A DNA stretch of 20,073 bases from Isotricha intestinalis (taxonomy: Eukaryota > Ciliophora > Litostomatea > Vestibuliferida > Isotrichidae): contig JAJJLU010000753.1 in the NCBI GenBank assembly GCA_023807065.1, positions 1-20,073 on the forward strand, read 5' to 3'. A program made the translations under genes and the position numbers. The notes below the pieces were generated by a model, which did no database searches, was not told where the DNA came from, and worked only from the letters and a program-made list of their open reading frames with translations. This document shows positions 17,075-20,073 of the stretch, one piece after another. How positions within the stretch are numbered: position 1 is the stretch's first letter; every line of letters starts with the position of its first letter.

Positions 17075-17390
17075 AAACTTATTTTTTTGTATATGATTAG
17101 ATTTATTTTATATTTAATAAATAGTTTTAATGATATAATATCAAATTTTAATTTGTAAATATTATAATTAAAATTTTGAAAAGAATTATTTTAAAACTTA
17201 TTTTTACATTTTGAAAAAAATAAAACATTTAAAAATAACAATAACATAAATTTAAACTCTTTATCAATAATTTCAAAATGTAATACTATTTAAAATTAAA
17301 CCAATACAAAATAATCAAATAAAAAAAAAATAAAAAAAAAAATAAAAAAGTGAAAATATTTTTTATCAAAAATTTAAATTAAAAACTAAT
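17075..17390. other. Convergent spacer with 13-bp inverted repeat
   Basis: The Rab gene (+) and eEF1B-gamma (-) end toward each other across 316 AT-rich bases that must hold both 3' ends. TTACATTTTGAAA (17204-17216) is perfectly complementary to 17271-17283, with 54 bases between. A run of A with scattered T (17320-17350) precedes the eEF1B-gamma stop. No additional gene was seen. Confidence 0.5.
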
Positions 17391-18677
17391 CTAATTGAAA
17401 TACTCAGCATCAGCTGCAAACCTTCCTTCAACTTGATCAGTTTCATTAAGCTTAGTCCAATAATCATTAACTAACTGTTTATCCTCCTCTTTATTAATAT
17501 CTAACTTTCTAATAGTCATATAAGGGAAATTATCATGTTCTTTCATTTCATTAGGAATTTCCGTTCCTCTCCACATCCAAACACCTCTAATTTTATAATC
17601 ACCTTCAGTACCATAAACACCATGAACAGCAAAAGCATATTTTCTTAAAGAATCTAATTTTTGAAGAAACATTCCTTTAGAATTAGAACATCTAAAAAGA
17701 ACTTTTCCTTCTTCTGGTAAATTTTGATATTCCATCCACCAAAGAGAATATCCTTCAGGATCATAAATTTCCCAAAATTTATTCATTGCATCTGCTTTAT
17801 CTTTATTATTTAAAAATGCTCTTTTAAATGTTTCTAATTCTAATTTTGAAGGTGGTAATTCATCTAAAGGATTTTTTGGCTTTGGTTTTGGTTTTACTTC
17901 TTCTTCTTTTTTTTCTTCTTTTTTCTTTTCTTCTTTTTTCTTTTCTTCTTTTTTCTTTTCTTCTTTTTTTTTTTCTTCTTTTGGTTTTTGATAAGCTTTG
18001 ACTGGGTTTTTACATAAAAGTGTTCTTCCATAAACTTTTTTGGCTTCTGGAGTTTCCATCACATTAACGAAATATTCATTTAAATTTTTAAGTTGATTTT
18101 TTCTTAAACCTTCAGGATAACACATCATAAAAAGTAATCTAATTTTATTACATAAAACAACATCAGCAAGAGTAATTTTATCTCCAACTAAAAATTTTTT
18201 TCCTTCTAAATGTTTATCTACAATTTTTAAATTATTTAATAACTCTTTTCCACTTTCACTGGTCTTTTCTTTATCATGTTCCATCCAACCAAAAATAGGA
18301 TAAACAAGAGGACGAGAAGAGAGATAAATTTCTTGAGTGGCAAAATCAATCCATTGATTAATTAAAGCTTTTTCAATTGGAGAAGAACCATATAATTCAG
18401 GTTTATAAGTTTCAATTAAGTATAATTCTATTGCTTTACTTTGGGAAAGACTTCCATTTTCTGTTTCTAATAAAGGTAATGTTTGAGTTGGTGACATTGG
18501 TAAAATTTGTTCTCTTCTTTTATCATCATCCCAATCTATGTTCTCTAATGTTATTGGAGCTTTTGTTAATTCTATTGTGTGTAATACTTCTTGGACTGTG
18601 GGACTAAAACGATATCCGTATAATTTGTTCTTTGATAATGATTCTATTTTATCTGTTAATGTGTTTATAAGTGACAT
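17391..18677 (-). CDS. Translation elongation factor 1B gamma
   Basis: A 428-residue protein with the full eEF1B-gamma layout: an N-terminal GST-like domain (about 1-215, including the cis-Pro region QTLPLLE and GDKITLADV), a charged Lys/Glu linker (about 230-268), and the C-terminal EF1G domain (about 275-428). The latter contains FWEIYDPEGYSLWWMEY, RGVWMWRGTEIP and DYWTKL with the conserved aromatics. It is the structural subunit of the eEF1B exchange complex that recycles eEF1A-GDP during translation, in the cytosol. The linker contains perfect EEKKK units, listed separately. The stop is TAG and no intron is seen. The identification is very secure. Confidence 0.96.
   Translation of the reverse strand: MSLINTLTDKIESLSKNKLYGYRFSPTVQEVLHTIELTKAPITLENIDWDDDKRREQILPMSPTQTLPLLETENGSLSQSKAIELYLIETYKPELYGSSPIEKALINQWIDFATQEIYLSSRPLVYPIFGWMEHDKEKTSESGKELLNNLKIVDKHLEGKKFLVGDKITLADVVLCNKIRLLFMMCYPEGLRKNQLKNLNEYFVNVMETPEAKKVYGRTLLCKNPVKAYQKPKEEKKKEEKKKEEKKKEEKKKEEKKEEEVKPKPKPKNPLDELPPSKLELETFKRAFLNNKDKADAMNKFWEIYDPEGYSLWWMEYQNLPEEGKVLFRCSNSKGMFLQKLDSLRKYAFAVHGVYGTEGDYKIRGVWMWRGTEIPNEMKEHDNFPYMTIRKLDINKEEDKQLVNDYWTKLNETDQVEGRFAADAEYFN
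17906..17978 (-). repeat. 15-bp coding minisatellite (EEKKK units)
   Basis: About five tandem 15-nt units encode EEKKK repeats in the eEF1B-gamma linker (residues about 234-257). Several units are identical at nucleotide level (TTTTCTTCTTTTTTC on the + strand), indicating recent slippage or unequal exchange. Copy number is likely to vary between alleles or cells. Confidence 0.85.
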
Positions 18678-18838
18678 TTTAATGGCTTTTAGATATGAAT
18701 AGTTTTTATTTATTTTTTCTAATTTATATATTTTTTTTTTGAGTTAATTTTTTTTTTTAAATTTTATTTATTTTGTTATTTTAAAATTTTAGTGTTCTGT
18801 TCTTATTTTTTGGTTTTATTAAGTTTATTTTTTTTTAG
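18678..18838. other. T-rich upstream region of eEF1B-gamma
   Basis: Directly upstream of the eEF1B-gamma start (minus strand), this region is T-rich on the + strand, A-rich on the gene's sense strand, as expected for its 5' UTR. It ends with TTTTTTTTTAG at about 18828-18838, which resembles a + strand splice acceptor. No gene was seen. Confidence 0.35.
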
Positions 18839-19620
18839 GCTTTTTATTGACAAAGAGTTTTTGAAAAGATATTTAAATATTTTTTCTATGATTTAGGATT
18901 ATTGGAATTTTTATATAAATTATATTTGAAAAGTTTTAATTATTTTTTGTTTGTTTCTTATTTTATTTTTATTTAGTTCACTTTCTTGAAAGGTTATTCA
19001 TGAAGAAAATTAATTTTTTCAGATTGGATATCATTTTAATTAAATCCAAAAAAGTGTTTTGTTTCCTTTTAATTCATATCATGTGAATTAATATTTTTGA
19101 AAGAGAGATTTAAAAATGAATATATTTGATTTGGTAATAAGATAATTTTAAGTGTAAAAGGTTTAGAAAATAAACTAAGACTAATATTAGAAAAAATAAT
19201 TGAATAAATAAATATAATGAAAATATGAAATTTTAGAATGGAAAAAAAGATTGTTCCAGTTTGGGCCCAACTAACCTTTCATACTAAAAATAATATTGAT
19301 TTAATATATGAAGAAGAAAATAGTAAATAGAAATCTGTTCTAGATAATAATGAAAATATTAAATTAAATAAATAGATTTAGAAATTAAAAAAAGTATAGG
19401 TATATTTGAAAAGAAAGAATAAATAATATTATTTATTAGAAGAGGTTGATGGAAATAAATGAATAATTAATGATTTATGTATTGAATAAATAAATTAAAT
19501 AAAAAATATTTAGAATTTATATGAGATATAAATACTAATTGCTAAAATTGAATCAGTTTTTTTATTCTTTAAATTAAAATCTATTTTTATTTATCATTTT
19601 AAATAATTTTATTCTTGTAA
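18839..19620 (+). pseudogene. Possible decayed or recoded gene, unrecognised
   Basis: One + strand frame (phase of ATG 19238) reads from just after an acceptor-like TTTTAG to about 19620 with protein-like sequence, interrupted by many stops. Most of the TAA/TAG codons after 19238 fall where Gln would fit, for example between Lys-rich segments; TGA occurs at several other places. From 19238 to 19560, G falls at codon position 1 roughly 22 times against 6 and 12 at positions 2 and 3, a coding-like bias. Positions 19341-19534 contain 24 G and no C. Stop frequency is, however, close to random expectation for this composition, and no homologue was recognised. It may be a decayed gene, a gene from a source using another code, or chance. 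Confidence 0.3.
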
Positions 19621-20073
19621 TTATTAAAAGATAATTCTTCAATAAAACAGCTTAAATAGAATTTTTTTGATATTTTCATCCATTAATCTAAATTTCTCCT
19701 TAAAAGTAAATTACTTTATTAATCCTTTGATTCTTTCATTGAATCCGAAAATTACATAATTGTTTTGGAGTAAAATTCTAAATCAATATCTATTTTGTTT
19801 TTTTTCTACAGTAAAATTGAATAATATGTTTTTCTATATTATCAACAAAAGTTTTCCAATTAATTTCATATTTATTATTAAATATAGCATAAAATTAATT
19901 AATAATTTATTTTTTAAATATTTTAAAAATCCTTTAATTTGGGATTTCGTTTTGAGTTATAATAAAATATTTTTCATATTAAATTTTAATAATTTTTCTA
20001 TAATATTTAAAAATGTTCTTTTCTTGAATATTTTTTTTTTTTTTCAACAAATAATTATTTTTTATTCCCTAAA
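19621..20073. other. AT-rich right edge, no clear gene
   Basis: No standard-code gene was recognised. On the minus strand, 19793-19894 is open for 34 codons (reading YEINWKTFVDNIEKH in its middle), bounded by TAA and TAG, and looks protein-like but is too short to call. No telomere repeat occurs at the right edge, so the chromosome continues beyond it. Confidence 0.4.

Noticed and set aside
17204..17283. 13-bp inverted repeat as a transcription terminator
   Set aside because: Long-loop inverted repeats of this length are expected by chance about once per 20 kb at this AT content, and ciliate 3' ends are not known to need such hairpins.
17880..17990. CRISPR-like or regulatory repeat array
   Set aside because: The repeats are in frame, have no spacers and encode the charged linker of eEF1B-gamma.
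18377..18607. Plus-strand frame inside eEF1B-gamma
   Set aside because: Antisense of a highly conserved GST-like domain with no coding signature of its own.
474..18677. Global use of TAA/TAG as Gln, as in many ciliates
   Set aside because: About 4,800 codons of conserved, full-length proteins contain no internal TAA or TAG and end with these codons at the expected family lengths; Gln is encoded by CAA.
18980..19080. Short standard-code ORF beginning near 18990
   Set aside because: Fewer than 30 codons, with no conserved motif and no upstream context supporting translation.
1..20073. tRNA or rRNA genes
   Set aside because: No GC-richer island with cloverleaf arms or rRNA-like sequence was seen on either strand.

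Overview
The window looks like the end of a ciliate macronuclear chromosome. It opens with a C-rich telomere tract (CCCCAAT units with one CCCCAT variant) in the orientation expected for a left chromosome end. The sequence is extremely AT-rich, genes are dense on both strands, intergenic gaps are short and A/T-only in long stretches, and the one clear intron is 43 nt. All the well-conserved genes read through with the standard code, about 4,800 codons without an internal stop, and end only in TAA or TAG. The telomere type together with a standard-looking code suggests a litostome such as a rumen ciliate. That placement is from memory of the group and was not tested.

Layout from left to right: telomere and AT-rich subtelomere (1-473); a PDK1-like AGC kinase (-); a short membrane-anchored ORF of uncertain reality (+); a hairpin-rich spacer; a sigma-type GST-like protein (+); a large TAF2 homologue carrying a C-terminal bromodomain (-); an unrecognised coiled-coil protein (-); a spacer holding a decayed UBE2H-like E2 fragment (-); a GRP170/HYOU1-like ER Hsp70 (+); an unrecognised basic protein (+); a small secreted helical protein (+); the intact UBE2H-like E2 with its intron (+); a Rab5B/ARA6-type GTPase with an MGC N terminus (+); and eEF1B-gamma (-). 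The last 1.4 kb (18678-20073) has no standard-code gene but contains a strand-asymmetric tract that may be a decayed or recoded gene.

The genes are housekeeping functions (transcription initiation, translation elongation, ubiquitination, ER folding, endosomal traffic, signalling) with no pathway clustering. No convincing new multi-gene system is visible. The most interesting observations are the TAF2-bromodomain fusion, the E2 pseudogene about 5 kb from its live relative, the kinase with DFS in place of DFG and Glu at the activation-loop phosphosite, and the strange right-end tract.
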